The notes: generated from the sequence alone by a model not told the origin. Numbered from the stretch's first letter, positions 55,685 to 64,000 are shown. The stretch: DNA of 64,000 bases from Solwaraspora sp. WMMD792 (GCF_029626105.1 NZ_JARUBH010000009.1:1116001-1180000), one strand, 5' to 3'. A program made the numbers and translations.

Positions 55685-58170
55685 AGCCCGCTCCGCCGGA
55701 CCCGGGCCGTACGGGCGTCCTTGCTGACCTCGAACCGGACCGGTACCCGCTCGGCTAGCGCCGGGACGTGGGTCACCAGGCCGACCATCCGGTCACCTCG
55801 GGCGGCGAGCCCTTCCAAGGTCGCGGCGACGGTGTCCAAGGTGGCCGCGTCCAGTGAGCCGAAGCCCTCGTCCAGCACGATCGACTCCAGACTGGCGGCG
55901 CTGGCCGACATCCCGGCCAGTTGTTCCGACAACGACAGGGCGAGCGCCAGCGACGCCTGGAAGGTCTCCCCGCCGGACAGGGTGCGTACCCCGCGGCGCA
56001 GTCCGGCGTCGTGGTGGTCGACGACGAAGAACTCACCGGCGTCGTGCACCAGCTCGTACTGACCGCTGGAGAGCTCCCGCAGGATCCGCGACGCGCCGTC
56101 GACCAGCAGGTCCAGCGCCTCGACCAGCAGCCACCGCTCGAAGTTGTTGGCCCGCAGGTGCCCGGCCAACGTCCGGGCCAGCTGGGCCTGCCGCTCCTGG
56201 TCGGCCCGCCGGCCGCGCAGCTCACCTGCCTGGGCGAACCGTTCGGTGATCCGTTCGTGGTCGGTCTGCGCCCGCTGGACCGCCAGCGCGGCCGCCTGCC
56301 GGTAGCCGGCCGGATCGGCACCGGCCGGCGGTGCCAGCTCGGCGGCGACGAACAGCGCGTCGATGTCGGCGGCGACGCCGCTGGCCGCTGACCGGGCCGA
56401 AGCCAGCCGAGCGTCCGCCTCCGCCCGCGCCGTGCGGCGCTCGGCGAGCAACTGGTGCGCCCAGTCGGTCAGTAGCGTCCACGCTGCGGCCAGATCGGTG
56501 CGGTCGGCGGCCGGTGGCGCCAGCCGGGCGACGGCGTCCCGGCCGGCGTCGAACTCCCGCCAGCCGGCCTGCAGCCGCTGTTCGCCGGTCACGGCGGCGC
56601 GTTGCGCCTGACGGGCCGCCTCCCGGGCCCGGCGGACCTGGCCACCGGCGTCGTCGAGGGCGCGCTGTAACCGGTCGACCGTGGCCAGATCGGTGCGCAA
56701 CGCGTCGGCGCCGGGCGAGTCGGACAACCGGGCGTCGAGTTGCGCCAGCCGGGCGGTCAGCTGCTCTGCCCGTACCCTGGCCCGGTCGACGGCCCGCTCC
56801 ACCCCGCGCAGCGACTGCTCGGCCTCGGTGACCGCCTGGCGGGCCTGGTCGGCGGCGGCCCGGGCGGCCTGACCGGCGGACTTCGCCTCGGCGACCCGGG
56901 ACCCAGCCGGCACCGGCGGCACCGTGCTCACCGGCTGCGCGCAGACCGGACAGTCCGCCCCGGCGACGAGCTCGTGGCGTAACGCGGCGGCCAGGTCGGC
57001 GGACTGCGCCTCCTGGTACGTCTGCCGGGCGCGGTCCAACTCGCGGTCCGCCGCCTCGGCGGCGGACCGGGCCGACCGCAGCGCCGCCTGGCTGGCGACC
57101 TGTTCGGCCTGCGCGGCGGCGAGCGCCGGAGCCAGCTCGGCCGATTCGGCGGCGACCCGGTCCCGTTCGGCGTGTGTCTGCAGCAGCAGCCGCCGGTCGG
57201 CCGGGTCACCGATGGCGGCCAGTTCGGCGCGGACCTTCTCCTCGCGTTCCTCGGCGTCGGCGACGGCCCGGTCCGCGTCGACGGCGGCGACCCGGGCGGC
57301 CGCCGCCTGATCGGCCAGCCGGGCGGCAGCCGCCGGTGCGGCGACGCCGGCCAACAGCCCGACCTCGTCGTCCAGGGCCGTCACCTGGTCGGCCGCGGTC
57401 GCCACCGCCTGCTGGGCCTGCGCCAACCGGGGCAGCGCGGCGTCGACCGCGGTCGCCAACGCCCGCATCGCGTCGACCTGACCCGCCGCGGCCGCCACCG
57501 CCGCCTCGTCGGCGTCGGCGAGGCCGCCGAGCAGCTGGTCCACCGCCGCCACCGCCGCCTCGGCGGCCCCCGCCCGGGCGGTGGCCCGCTCCCGGACGCG
57601 TTCGTAGACGTGCAGCCCGAGCAGGTTGACCAGGATCTGCTGGCGGGTGGCCGGCTTGGCGTGCAGGAAGTCGGCGAACCGGCCCTGCGGCAGCAGCACG
57701 CAGGTGGTGAACTGCTCGTACGGCAGCCCGACCGCGTCCAGCACGGCCTGCTCCATCTCGGCAGGCGTGCCGGCCAGCACCTCGCCGAGATCGTCCGGGC
57801 TCATCCCGGTGTCCAGCCGGGTCACGTCGAACCCGGGCGGCATCAACTGCAGGCCGGCGTTGCCGGTCTTGACCGCGCCCCGCGAGTCGCGGCGGATCAC
57901 CCGGGTGGCGACGTAGCGGCTGCCGGCGCTCTCGAACACCAGCCGCACCCGGGCCTCGGTGGCCGACGGTGCCAGCGCGGAGGCGATGCCCCGGCTGCTG
58001 CCCCAGCGCGGCACCACGCCGTACAGGGCGAAACAGATCGCGTCGAGGATGCTGGACTTGCCCGACCCGGTCGGCCCGACGAGGGCGAAGAAGTCGGCGT
58101 CGGTGAAGTCGACCGTGGTCTCCTCCCGGAACACGGTGAATCCGGCCAGGTCCAGCCGTAGCGGCCTCAC
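55681..58170 (-). CDS. sbcC: Exonuclease SbcC (Rad50-like SMC ATPase)
   Basis: The 829-residue protein has an N-terminal P-loop GPTGSGKSSILDAI (about 32-45) and a long Ala/Arg-rich coiled coil. The zinc-hook CPVC lies at about residue 406, and a second coiled coil follows. The C-terminal head has signature LSGGETFQASLALALSLSEQ (about 728) and Walker B SIVLDEGFGSLDAATLDTV (about 762). With SbcD it forms the Mre11-Rad50-type complex that processes DNA ends and hairpins. GTG start overlaps sbcD TGA (GTGA); its own TGA overlaps nurA (GTGA). Confidence 0.97.
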   Translation of the reverse strand: MRPLRLDLAGFTVFREETTVDFTDADFFALVGPTGSGKSSILDAICFALYGVVPRWGSSRGIASALAPSATEARVRLVFESAGSRYVATRVIRRDSRGAVKTGNAGLQLMPPGFDVTRLDTGMSPDDLGEVLAGTPAEMEQAVLDAVGLPYEQFTTCVLLPQGRFADFLHAKPATRQQILVNLLGLHVYERVRERATARAGAAEAAVAAVDQLLGGLADADEAAVAAAAGQVDAMRALATAVDAALPRLAQAQQAVATAADQVTALDDEVGLLAGVAAPAAAARLADQAAAARVAAVDADRAVADAEEREEKVRAELAAIGDPADRRLLLQTHAERDRVAAESAELAPALAAAQAEQVASQAALRSARSAAEAADRELDRARQTYQEAQSADLAAALRHELVAGADCPVCAQPVSTVPPVPAGSRVAEAKSAGQAARAAADQARQAVTEAEQSLRGVERAVDRARVRAEQLTARLAQLDARLSDSPGADALRTDLATVDRLQRALDDAGGQVRRAREAARQAQRAAVTGEQRLQAGWREFDAGRDAVARLAPPAADRTDLAAAWTLLTDWAHQLLAERRTARAEADARLASARSAASGVAADIDALFVAAELAPPAGADPAGYRQAAALAVQRAQTDHERITERFAQAGELRGRRADQERQAQLARTLAGHLRANNFERWLLVEALDLLVDGASRILRELSSGQYELVHDAGEFFVVDHHDAGLRRGVRTLSGGETFQASLALALSLSEQLAGMSASAASLESIVLDEGFGSLDAATLDTVAATLEGLAARGDRMVGLVTHVPALAERVPVRFEVSKDARTARVRRSGL

Positions 58171-59324
58171 GACGAGGTCACCTCCTCGTACAGCGTGTCG
58201 AACAGGGTCCGTACGTCGTCGTCGCCGTGCCCGCGCGCGTCCAGGTAGTCGGCGAACAGTTGCCCGGGTGCCCGGCCGGCCCGCTGCGGGGTGCGCGTCG
58301 CACCGGCGGCGGACGCGGACCGGGCGAACTCCGGGTCGATGCGCACGTCCAACGCCCGGGGCAGCAGTGCCTGCACCTCCTCACGCAGCCCGGCCCGGGG
58401 TGTCTCCCGGATGAACACCCGCAGCCAGGCGTCGCCGTACTCGCCGGCGGCCAGTTCGTCGAGGGTGCCGCGGACGGTACGCAGCGGGGTCGCGGCGTCC
58501 ACCGGTACCTCGCGTACCCGGGCGGCGGTGCCGGCGGTGACGTCGACGATGCTGACCGACCCGACGTTGTCCTCCTCGCCGAAGTCGATGGGCAGCGGAC
58601 TGCCGCTGTAGCGCACCGGGCAGGGCGCTTCGAGCTGCTGGGCGCGGTGCAGGTGGCCGAGCGCCACGTAGTGCGCCCCGGTCGGGAAGACGGTGGCCGG
58701 TACGGCGTACCCGAGGACGGTGTGCACCTCCCGCTCGCCGCCGCCGGACCGCCCACCGACCACGGTCAGGTGGGCGGTGATCAGATCGACCACACCGGGC
58801 TCACCGAACCCTTCGGTGAGCCGGGCGAGCACCCGTCCGATGTGGTCGGCGTACGTCTGGTTGGCCTCGGCCGCGGTCAGTTGATACATCTCGGTGGCCC
58901 GGACGGCGTACCGCTGGGACAGGAACGGCAGCGCGACCAGCCGCCACCGTTCGCCGTCACCGGTGGTGCCGGTGATCACGTGCTCGTCCGGGGTGTCCCG
59001 GACGGCGCCGCGCATGGTGATGCCGGCGGCGTCGGCCCACGGCCGCAGCGCGTCCAGCGCGGCCCCGTTGTCATGGTTGCCGCCGATCGCCACCACGTCG
59101 GCGCCGGTGCCGCGCAACGCGGTCAACGCCCGGGTGACCACCCGGGTGGCGTCCGGTCCGGGAGCGGAGGTGTCGTACAGGTCACCGGCGACGATCACCA
59201 GGTCCGGGCGTTCGGTACGGGCGATCTCGACCACCCGGGCGAGCACCTTGATCTGCTCGGGCAACCGGGCCTGTCCCTTGAGGACCTTGCCGACGTGCCA
59301 GTCGGAGGTGTGCAGGATCCGCAT
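58167..59324 (-). CDS. sbcD: Exonuclease SbcD (Mre11-like phosphoesterase)
   Basis: The 385-residue Mn2+-dependent nuclease has all five phosphoesterase motifs: HTSDWHVGKVLKG, VIVAGDLYDTSAP, IGGNHDNGAAL, LITAHLTVVGGRS and VALGHLHRAQQ, followed by a capping domain. It is the nuclease subunit of SbcCD. The ATG at 59324 has GGAGG upstream. The gene lies 43 bp downstream of herA and overlaps sbcC. Confidence 0.97.
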   Translation of the reverse strand: MRILHTSDWHVGKVLKGQARLPEQIKVLARVVEIARTERPDLVIVAGDLYDTSAPGPDATRVVTRALTALRGTGADVVAIGGNHDNGAALDALRPWADAAGITMRGAVRDTPDEHVITGTTGDGERWRLVALPFLSQRYAVRATEMYQLTAAEANQTYADHIGRVLARLTEGFGEPGVVDLITAHLTVVGGRSGGGEREVHTVLGYAVPATVFPTGAHYVALGHLHRAQQLEAPCPVRYSGSPLPIDFGEEDNVGSVSIVDVTAGTAARVREVPVDAATPLRTVRGTLDELAAGEYGDAWLRVFIRETPRAGLREEVQALLPRALDVRIDPEFARSASAAGATRTPQRAGRAPGQLFADYLDARGHGDDDVRTLFDTLYEEVTSS

Positions 59325-59367
59325 CCGGGGGAACCTCCTCGACCTCAGGGTCAGAACGGCAGAACGG

Positions 59368-61113
59368 TTAGAACGGGATGTCGTCGTCGCCGGTGGACCG
59401 GCCGCCGACCACCGCGAACGGGTCAGCGGCCTGCACGATCGAGCGCAGTGTGCCCGACGGCGCGTCGCCGGCCTCCGACGAGCGGGTGGCCCAGGCCGGG
59501 AACGGGAACTCCAGGCACAGCGGGACCGGGATGTCCGGCTGGTTGACGAACATCGTGCCCGGCTTGGCCAGCAGCACCCGCTGCCGCTGCACCGCCGGCA
59601 GGAAGCCGTACTCCGGCCGGGACGCCTCGGCCGGGTCGAGCCGGCCGACCACCCGGACCGCCGAGTTGGTGACGATCCGCCGCTCCACCTCGCTGGCGGT
59701 CTGCTGGGCACCGATCAGGATCACCCCGAGCGAGCGGCCCCGCTCGGCGATGTCGAGCAGCACCTCCTTGATCGGCGACGACCCGTCCCGGGGGGCGTAC
59801 TTGTTGAGCTCGTCGAGCACGACGAACAGCAGCGGCTTGGCGGTGCCGGCCCGCTCCTTGCGCTCGAACTCGCCCTTGAGGGTCACGCCGACCACGAACC
59901 GCTGTGCCCGGTCCGGCAGGTTGTGCAGGTCGACGACGGTGACCTGGGCGCTCTCGGCGGTGTTGATCTGGTGCGGGCGACGGGCGGCCAGATCGCCGCG
60001 AATCAGCCGGGCCAGGTCGCGTTTGCTGCTGATCAGCCGGCGGGCGAAGGCGTTCACCGTGCCCATGCCGACCGCCGAGCCGGCCCACGCCGCCCGGGTC
60101 TCCTCGTCGCCGAGCTGGTCGACGATGTGGTCGACCAGATCCCCGTACGAGCCGATCCGTCGGCCGTCGATGCTGATGCCGCCGTCGGCCGGCTGCGCGT
60201 GCCGGTGCAGGTACGCGGTGACCGCGTGCACCACCATCGTGTACTGCTGGCGTTCGTCGTCGGCGTCGGCGAACACGTACGGCAGCAGCCGCTGGTCGCA
60301 GAACTCGGCGACCGTCCAGTAGAAGCTGTCCACGCCGGTGAGCCGGCTGGTCACGTCGGGGGTGCCGGAGGCGTCGCCGGCGCGCGGCGGGGCGTACACC
60401 CGTACGTCCGGGAAGGCGCCGGCGGGCAGGCCGAGCTTGGCGTACGCGGCGGTCGTCGCCTCGTCGAGCCGGACGTTGGGATGGTCGAGGAAGAGCAGGT
60501 CCTCGCCCTTGACGTTGAAGATCAGCGCCTTGGCGTTGACCGCGTCGCCGCCGAGAGTGCCGGAGCGGAACACCGAGTAGAGCAGGAACGTGGCGAAGCT
60601 GGTCTTGGTGGCGACGCCGGAGATGCCGGAGATGGACACGTGTGCGCCGCGCTGGCCGTCGAGGAAGTCGGCGTTGAGGTAGACCGGCACCCCGTCGCGG
60701 CCGGTGCCCATCGGGATCCGGCGCTCCATCCGGTCGAAGTGCAGGGCGCGGGCGCGGGCGTCGCCTTCGGCCCGCCACACCGGGGCGCCCGGCTCCGGCG
60801 GTACGTAGATCTCCGGATCGACCCGGGTGGCGGTGATCTCGGCGGCCTCCTGCACCTGGGCGGGCAGGGTGCCGTCGGCGATGGCGAACACGTCGGAGTC
60901 GAACTGCGCCCCTTCGTGGCGGGCCCGGACCTGGGTGACCACCCCGGCGATGGTCACCGGCTCGGTGCCCGGCAGCTCGCGGCGGGTCACCACGACGTCG
61001 TCCAGTTGCAGATAGCTGCCGGGGCCGACCGCGGTCCAGAACTGCAGTGGGGTGGCGTCGGCGGTACCCAGCACCCGGCCCACCGGCGCACCCTCCGGTG
61101 TTGTGTCACTCAT
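59368..61113 (-). CDS. herA: HerA-like bipolar DNA helicase/translocase
   Basis: The hexameric HerA/FtsK-type ATPase has about 581 residues. An N-terminal HAS-barrel-like beta domain (PVGRVLGTADATPLQFW onward) precedes the ATPase, with Walker A GISGVATKTS (about 163-172), Walker B LLFVVLDELNKY (D434-E435) and a downstream sensor GAQQTASEVERRIVTNSAV. In archaea HerA pumps DNA for NurA during end resection. The start is uncertain: ATG at 61113 begins the domain; an ATG at 61164 is also open. It heads the operon ending in nurA. Confidence 0.9.
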   Translation of the reverse strand: MSDTTPEGAPVGRVLGTADATPLQFWTAVGPGSYLQLDDVVVTRRELPGTEPVTIAGVVTQVRARHEGAQFDSDVFAIADGTLPAQVQEAAEITATRVDPEIYVPPEPGAPVWRAEGDARARALHFDRMERRIPMGTGRDGVPVYLNADFLDGQRGAHVSISGISGVATKTSFATFLLYSVFRSGTLGGDAVNAKALIFNVKGEDLLFLDHPNVRLDEATTAAYAKLGLPAGAFPDVRVYAPPRAGDASGTPDVTSRLTGVDSFYWTVAEFCDQRLLPYVFADADDERQQYTMVVHAVTAYLHRHAQPADGGISIDGRRIGSYGDLVDHIVDQLGDEETRAAWAGSAVGMGTVNAFARRLISSKRDLARLIRGDLAARRPHQINTAESAQVTVVDLHNLPDRAQRFVVGVTLKGEFERKERAGTAKPLLFVVLDELNKYAPRDGSSPIKEVLLDIAERGRSLGVILIGAQQTASEVERRIVTNSAVRVVGRLDPAEASRPEYGFLPAVQRQRVLLAKPGTMFVNQPDIPVPLCLEFPFPAWATRSSEAGDAPSGTLRSIVQAADPFAVVGGRSTGDDDIPF

Positions 61114-61286
61114 GGTGATGGACTGGTCGCTGAAGTCCGGTTGCGTCGTGCCCACGGGTTGCATCCTGCCCCACGGGTACGACCAGTACGGCATCCGACT
61201 CGGCGCGGCCGGCTGAATTCGCCGACGGTGGGTTTCGGTCGACCCGATCCGCTGCCCTCAGGTGATCATTGCCTGACTCACAGTGA

Positions 61287-62087
61287 CTATCCGGTGGTGG
61301 TCGGGTCGGGCCGGGTGTAGCGGAGCAGCAGCGTGCCGTCGTCGGCGGCCAGCACCTGGCCCAGCCGTAGCTGCCGCACCGGGCTGGCCGGACCCGCGCT
61401 GATCCGGCCGGCACCGGCACCGGCGAGCAGCGGGGATACCGTCAGGCAGAGTTCGTCGACCAGGTCGGCGGCGGTCAGCGAACCGAGCAGCATCGGACCA
61501 CCCTCGCAGAGCAGCCGACGGTGGCCACGGGTGCGCAGCTGGCTCAGTCCGGCGGTCAGATCGAGGGTGCGCTCGCCGGCCGGGACGATCTCCGCGACCC
61601 GGGCCAGTCGACGTCGCCGTTCGGCCGGCGCGTCGGTCGTGGTGAGCACGATCGGCCGCGTCGGTGCGTCGGCCAGGGCCGGTTGGTCCGGGTCGAGATC
61701 GAGCGAGGCGGAGACGACGACCAGGGTGGGATGGGTGGGTAGGCCGTGCTGCCGGCGCCAGCGGCGGCGCCGGTCGTCCAGCCGCAGCGCCCGGTACTGC
61801 TCCTGGCGCAGGGTGCCGGCACCGACCAGCAGCGCGTCGCAGAGCATCCGTAGTACGCCGAAGACCCGTTTGTCCGCGCGTCCGGACAACCCGGCGGACC
61901 GGCCGGCCACCGCGACCGCCCCGTCCACGCTGGTCACGAAGTTCACCCTGAGCTGGTCGTGAGGCGCGACGGCGTACGCCTCGATCAGGGCCGGGTCGTC
62001 CAGCACGGACCCGGCCGGCTGTGGCCCGAACCGGCGGACCGGCGGGTCCGGGGTCCGCGCGTCCGGGGCCGGTGGGTGGTCGGTCAT
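61287..62087 (-). CDS. RibD C-terminal-type pyrimidine reductase family protein
   Basis: The 266-residue protein has the RibD_C/DHFR-like reductase pattern: VNFVTSVDGAVAVAGRSAGLSG, ADKRVFGVLRMLCDALLVGAGTLRQEQY, LLCEGGPMLLGSLTAADLVDELCLTVSPLLAG. This resembles the NADPH-dependent reductase of riboflavin synthesis, without the deaminase domain. ATG at 62087 is used; no Shine-Dalgarno is obvious. It could act in riboflavin or folate-like chemistry; the substrate is not determinable. Confidence 0.88.
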   Translation of the reverse strand: MTDHPPAPDARTPDPPVRRFGPQPAGSVLDDPALIEAYAVAPHDQLRVNFVTSVDGAVAVAGRSAGLSGRADKRVFGVLRMLCDALLVGAGTLRQEQYRALRLDDRRRRWRRQHGLPTHPTLVVVSASLDLDPDQPALADAPTRPIVLTTTDAPAERRRRLARVAEIVPAGERTLDLTAGLSQLRTRGHRRLLCEGGPMLLGSLTAADLVDELCLTVSPLLAGAGAGRISAGPASPVRQLRLGQVLAADDGTLLLRYTRPDPTTTG

Positions 62088-62235
62088 TCGCCGGCCGGAC
62101 CGGTGACCGGTGGAGTCGGAGCGGGGGTACGGTGCTGACAGTCGCACCAGTTACCACCCCGACACCCATCGTGCTGGCCTCTCCGGCACGCAGCGCAGAT
62201 CATGGGTTCGAGCCTAGGTCAGAGAAAGGGCGGCC

Positions 62236-62781
62236 ATGCCCCGTCAGATCTTCCACCTGCTGGTCACCCTGTCCGACATCGCGCCGCCGGTGTGGCGCCG
62301 CGTCCAGGTGCCGGGCGGGTACACGCTCGACCGGGTGCACCGGGTGATTCAGCACGCGATGGGCTGGCGCGACTGCCACCTGCACTCGTTCGAGATCAAC
62401 GGAGCGCAGTACGGCGAGCCGGATCCGGCCGGGGAACTGCTGCTGCGTGACGAACTGGACACCCGGTTGGACGCCGTGGCCACCAAGGGGGCCCGGTTCC
62501 GCTACACGTACGACTTCGGTGACTGGTGGGAGCACGACGTCGTCGTCGAGGACGTCACCGCGCCCGAACCGGACGTGCGCTATCCGCTCTGTGTCGACGG
62601 GGACCAGGCGTGCCCCCCAGAGGACGTCGGTGGTGCCTTCGGGTACACCGAGTTCCGGGCCGCGATCGCCGATCCGGCGCATCCGCGTCACGCCGAGATG
62701 GCCGACTGGGTGAGCGCGACGTTCGATCGGTTCGGGTTCGACCCGGCGCGGGTCACCACCCTGCTGCGCCGGCTGACCTGA
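62236..62781 (+). CDS. pRiA4b ORF-3 family protein
   Basis: The 181-residue protein matches the plasmid pRiA4b ORF-3 family: FHLLVTLSDIAPPVWRRVQVPG, LDRVHRVIQHAMGWRDCHLHSF, then FRYTYDFGDWWEHDVVVEDV and PLCVDGDQACPPEDVGGAFGY. The family is often plasmid- or island-borne and of unknown biochemical role, rich in His/Cys/acidic residues that could hold a metal. ATG at 62236 with AGAGAAAGGG upstream. Confidence 0.93.
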   Translation: MPRQIFHLLVTLSDIAPPVWRRVQVPGGYTLDRVHRVIQHAMGWRDCHLHSFEINGAQYGEPDPAGELLLRDELDTRLDAVATKGARFRYTYDFGDWWEHDVVVEDVTAPEPDVRYPLCVDGDQACPPEDVGGAFGYTEFRAAIADPAHPRHAEMADWVSATFDRFGFDPARVTTLLRRLT

Positions 62782-62861
62782 CCACCCGGTCGGCCTGACC
62801 ACCCGGTCGGCCTGACCACCCGGCTGACCTGACCACCCGGTCGGCCTGACCGCCGGGCCGG
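62777..62861. repeat. Five 17-bp tandem repeats
   Basis: The unit CCTGACCACCCGGTCGG occurs exactly at 62777, 62794 and 62828; units at 62811 and 62845 are diverged at their 3' side. The first unit overlaps the stop codon region of the pRiA4b gene. This is a candidate variable-number repeat. Confidence 0.85.
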
Positions 62862-62914
62862 CCGGGCCGACCTGAATCTGACCCGGGAGCGCCCGGGATT
62901 CGGCAGTAACGAAA

Positions 62915-62928
62915 TGGGAACGCTCCCA
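62915..62928 (+). promoter_or_regulatory. CebR-like operator 1 (upstream of -35)
   Basis: TGGGAACGCTCCCA differs by one base from the 14-bp CebR palindrome TGGGAGCGCTCCCA. It ends 8 bp before the -35 box. Confidence 0.85.
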
Positions 62929-62936
62929 TCGGCCTC

Positions 62937-62965
62937 TTGACACCTCCGAAACCTCCCGGCAATCT
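62937..62965 (+). promoter_or_regulatory. Promoter of the cebE-like operon
   Basis: TTGACA (62937-62942) and CAATCT (62960-62965) are separated by exactly 17 bp. The -35 is perfect; the -10 keeps A2 and T6. The two operators bracket this promoter. Confidence 0.75.
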
Positions 62966-62967
62966 CA

Positions 62968-62981
62968 TGGGAGCGCTCCCG
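62968..62981 (+). promoter_or_regulatory. CebR-like operator 2 (just after -10)
   Basis: TGGGAGCGCTCCCG matches the CebR consensus at 13 of 14 positions and covers the transcription start, a classic repressor position. Confidence 0.88.
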
Positions 62982-63148
62982 GCCGGGGTGAGTGAGATCC
63001 ACGTCACTTGCTTGACCAACCGCGGAGTGCGGTCGTGCAGTGCCCGCTCCCCGGCGACGGACCCCTTTCGCCAACGCAGTTCCCGTTGTCGCGGCGGACA
63101 CCACACGGTTACCCCCCACCACAGAAAGCGACCTTGAGAGGGGTCAGG

Positions 63149-64000
63149 ATGAGCGTCACGCTCCGGCGGTACGCCGCGGTCGCACTCGCCTCCGCTGTCA
63201 TGTTGACGGCCACGGCCTGCGGCTCCGACGACGCCGATTCAGATCCGGACGGCCCGATCACCCTGGTCGTCGACATCTTCGGCGACGCAGGCTTCGGATA
63301 CGACGAGTTGATCGAGCAGTACGAGGCCGACAACCCGAACGTCACCGTTCAGCAGCGAGGCATCGGCCTCGGCCTCGGCGACTACAACACCCGACTCACC
63401 CAGCAGATCACCGCCGGCTCCGGTGCCGGGGACGTGGTGGCGATCGAAGAGGGCACGATGTCGCAGTTCTTCGCCCAGGCCGACAAGTTCGTCGACCTCG
63501 GTGAGCACGGCGCCAACGAACTCGAGGGCAACTTCCTGCCGTGGAAGTGGGAAGCCGGCGTGCTGCCCGACGGCAAGGTGCTCGGGCTCGGCACCGACGT
63601 CGGCGGGATGGCCCTGTGCTACCGCTCGGACCTGTTCGAGGCGGCGGGTCTGCCGACCGACCGGGATGAGGTCGGCGCGCTCTGGTCGAGCTGGGACGAC
63701 TTCATCGCGGTCGGCCAGGAGTTCAAGGAGGCCACGCCGGACAAGGCGTTCGTCGACTCGGCGACCAGCTTCTACAACCTGGTGCTGAGCCAGATCGCCG
63801 GCGAGGGCACCGGGTACACCTACTACGACACTGAGAACCAGTTCGTCATGGAGAGCAACCCGGACGTGAAGGCCGCGTTCGACCTCACCACCGACATGAT
63901 CGAGGCAGGGCTGTCGAACAACCTGCAGTCGTTCTCCAACGAGTGGAACGCCGGCTTCAAGAACGCCACCTTCGCCACCATCGCCTGCCCGGCCTGGATG
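63149..64000 (+). CDS. cebE: Sugar ABC transporter solute-binding lipoprotein, CebE-like (3' truncated by window edge)
   Basis: The frame runs open to the window edge (284 codons visible). A signal peptide with basic LRRYA and hydrophobic core ends at the lipobox-like TATAC (C24), then a Gly/Ser/Asp linker. The mature part has VQQRGIGLGLGDYNTRLTQQITAGSGAGDVVAI, FLPWKWEAGVLPDGKVLGLGTDVGGMALCYRSDLF and FYNLVLSQIAGEGTGYTYYDT, typical of family 1 extracellular solute-binding proteins for oligosaccharides. Flanking CebR-type operators point to cellobiose/cellotriose uptake. ATG at 63149 with GAGAGGGG upstream. The permease genes should follow outside the window. Confidence 0.9.
   Translation, partial: MSVTLRRYAAVALASAVMLTATACGSDDADSDPDGPITLVVDIFGDAGFGYDELIEQYEADNPNVTVQQRGIGLGLGDYNTRLTQQITAGSGAGDVVAIEEGTMSQFFAQADKFVDLGEHGANELEGNFLPWKWEAGVLPDGKVLGLGTDVGGMALCYRSDLFEAAGLPTDRDEVGALWSSWDDFIAVGQEFKEATPDKAFVDSATSFYNLVLSQIAGEGTGYTYYDTENQFVMESNPDVKAAFDLTTDMIEAGLSNNLQSFSNEWNAGFKNATFATIACPAWM

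Larger units (their letters stand above)
62782..63148 (+). other. 367-bp regulatory region of the ABC transporter
   Basis: Contents in order are the tandem repeats, a half-site CGGGAGCGCC near 62884, the upstream operator, a 17-bp-spaced -35/-10 pair, the second operator, and a leader of about 170 nt before the cebE-like ATG. No ORF. Confidence 0.7.

Noticed and set aside
58894-61320. 808-codon plus-strand open frame across sbcD/herA
   Set aside because: Antisense to well-supported herA and sbcD genes; composition is the usual GC-rich shadow with no family motifs.
63423-63788. 121-codon frame in +3 within the transporter gene
   Set aside because: Shadow of the cebE-like gene, whose own frame stays open past the window edge.

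Overview
The window is very GC-rich, tightly packed actinomycete chromosome. Most genes use ATG or GTG starts, start/stop overlaps are frequent, and no tRNA, rRNA, CRISPR array, transposase or integrase is visible. Gene content and order resemble the Mycobacterium tuberculosis block Rv2674-Rv2703 (msrB, chdC, hemY, hemE, DUF3000, RNase D, dxs, TRAM methyltransferase, KimA-like permease, ceoB/ceoC, DUF3159, OB-fold protein, DUF3710, dut, DUF3093, DUF4193, cei, suhB, sigA). The style (plant-polysaccharide hydrolases, many GTG starts) suggests a soil actinomycete, probably Micromonosporaceae. This is inference, not a database result.

Layout. 1-2.7 kb: the 3' end of a DEAH-box helicase, an ArsR regulator/SRPBCC pair with a clear operator, and a small zinc-ribbon-like protein. 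2.9-18.4 kb: the conserved core with the principal sigma factor, an inositol monophosphatase, small conserved unknowns, dUTPase, two TrkA/RCK proteins divergent from a KimA-like potassium permease, an RNA methyltransferase and dxs. 18.7-25.7 kb: a polysaccharide island with a GH10-CBM13-GH62 xylanase/arabinofuranosidase, a CBM2-GH5 cellulase and a LacI regulator. 25.7-29.9 kb: a membrane-anchored beta-propeller protein, a two-component system and an orphan 100-residue protein in a noticeably less GC-rich stretch. 30-34.5 kb: fatty-acid beta-oxidation genes and a sugar-nucleotide epimerase. 34.6-43.2 kb: return to the conserved core (RNase D, a trypsin-like protease, DUF3000, coproporphyrin-branch haem genes, msrB).

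43.3-61.1 kb is rich in DNA repair. LigD polymerase and ligase activities are encoded by two separate genes, and an AlkA-type glycosylase follows. An ECF sigma/anti-sigma pair with a COG4315 lipoprotein sits in the middle. Then comes a four-gene minus-strand operon herA-sbcD(mre11)-sbcC(rad50)-nurA, in the same order as the archaeal DNA end-resection operon. 61.3-64 kb: a RibD-type reductase, a pRiA4b ORF-3 family protein, a short tandem-repeat array, and the start of a cellobiose-type ABC transporter whose promoter is flanked by two CebR-like operators. That transporter and the island at 18.7-25.7 kb together point to cellulose/xylan use under LacI-family control.

The strongest candidate for an under-described system is the herA-sbcD-sbcC-nurA operon. 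Other items worth a look are the trimodular xylanase, the 48-bp perfect palindrome upstream of fadA/galE, the orphan protein at 29.6 kb, and a set of genes whose start codons lie 6-8 nt after a -10-like hexamer and so look leaderless.
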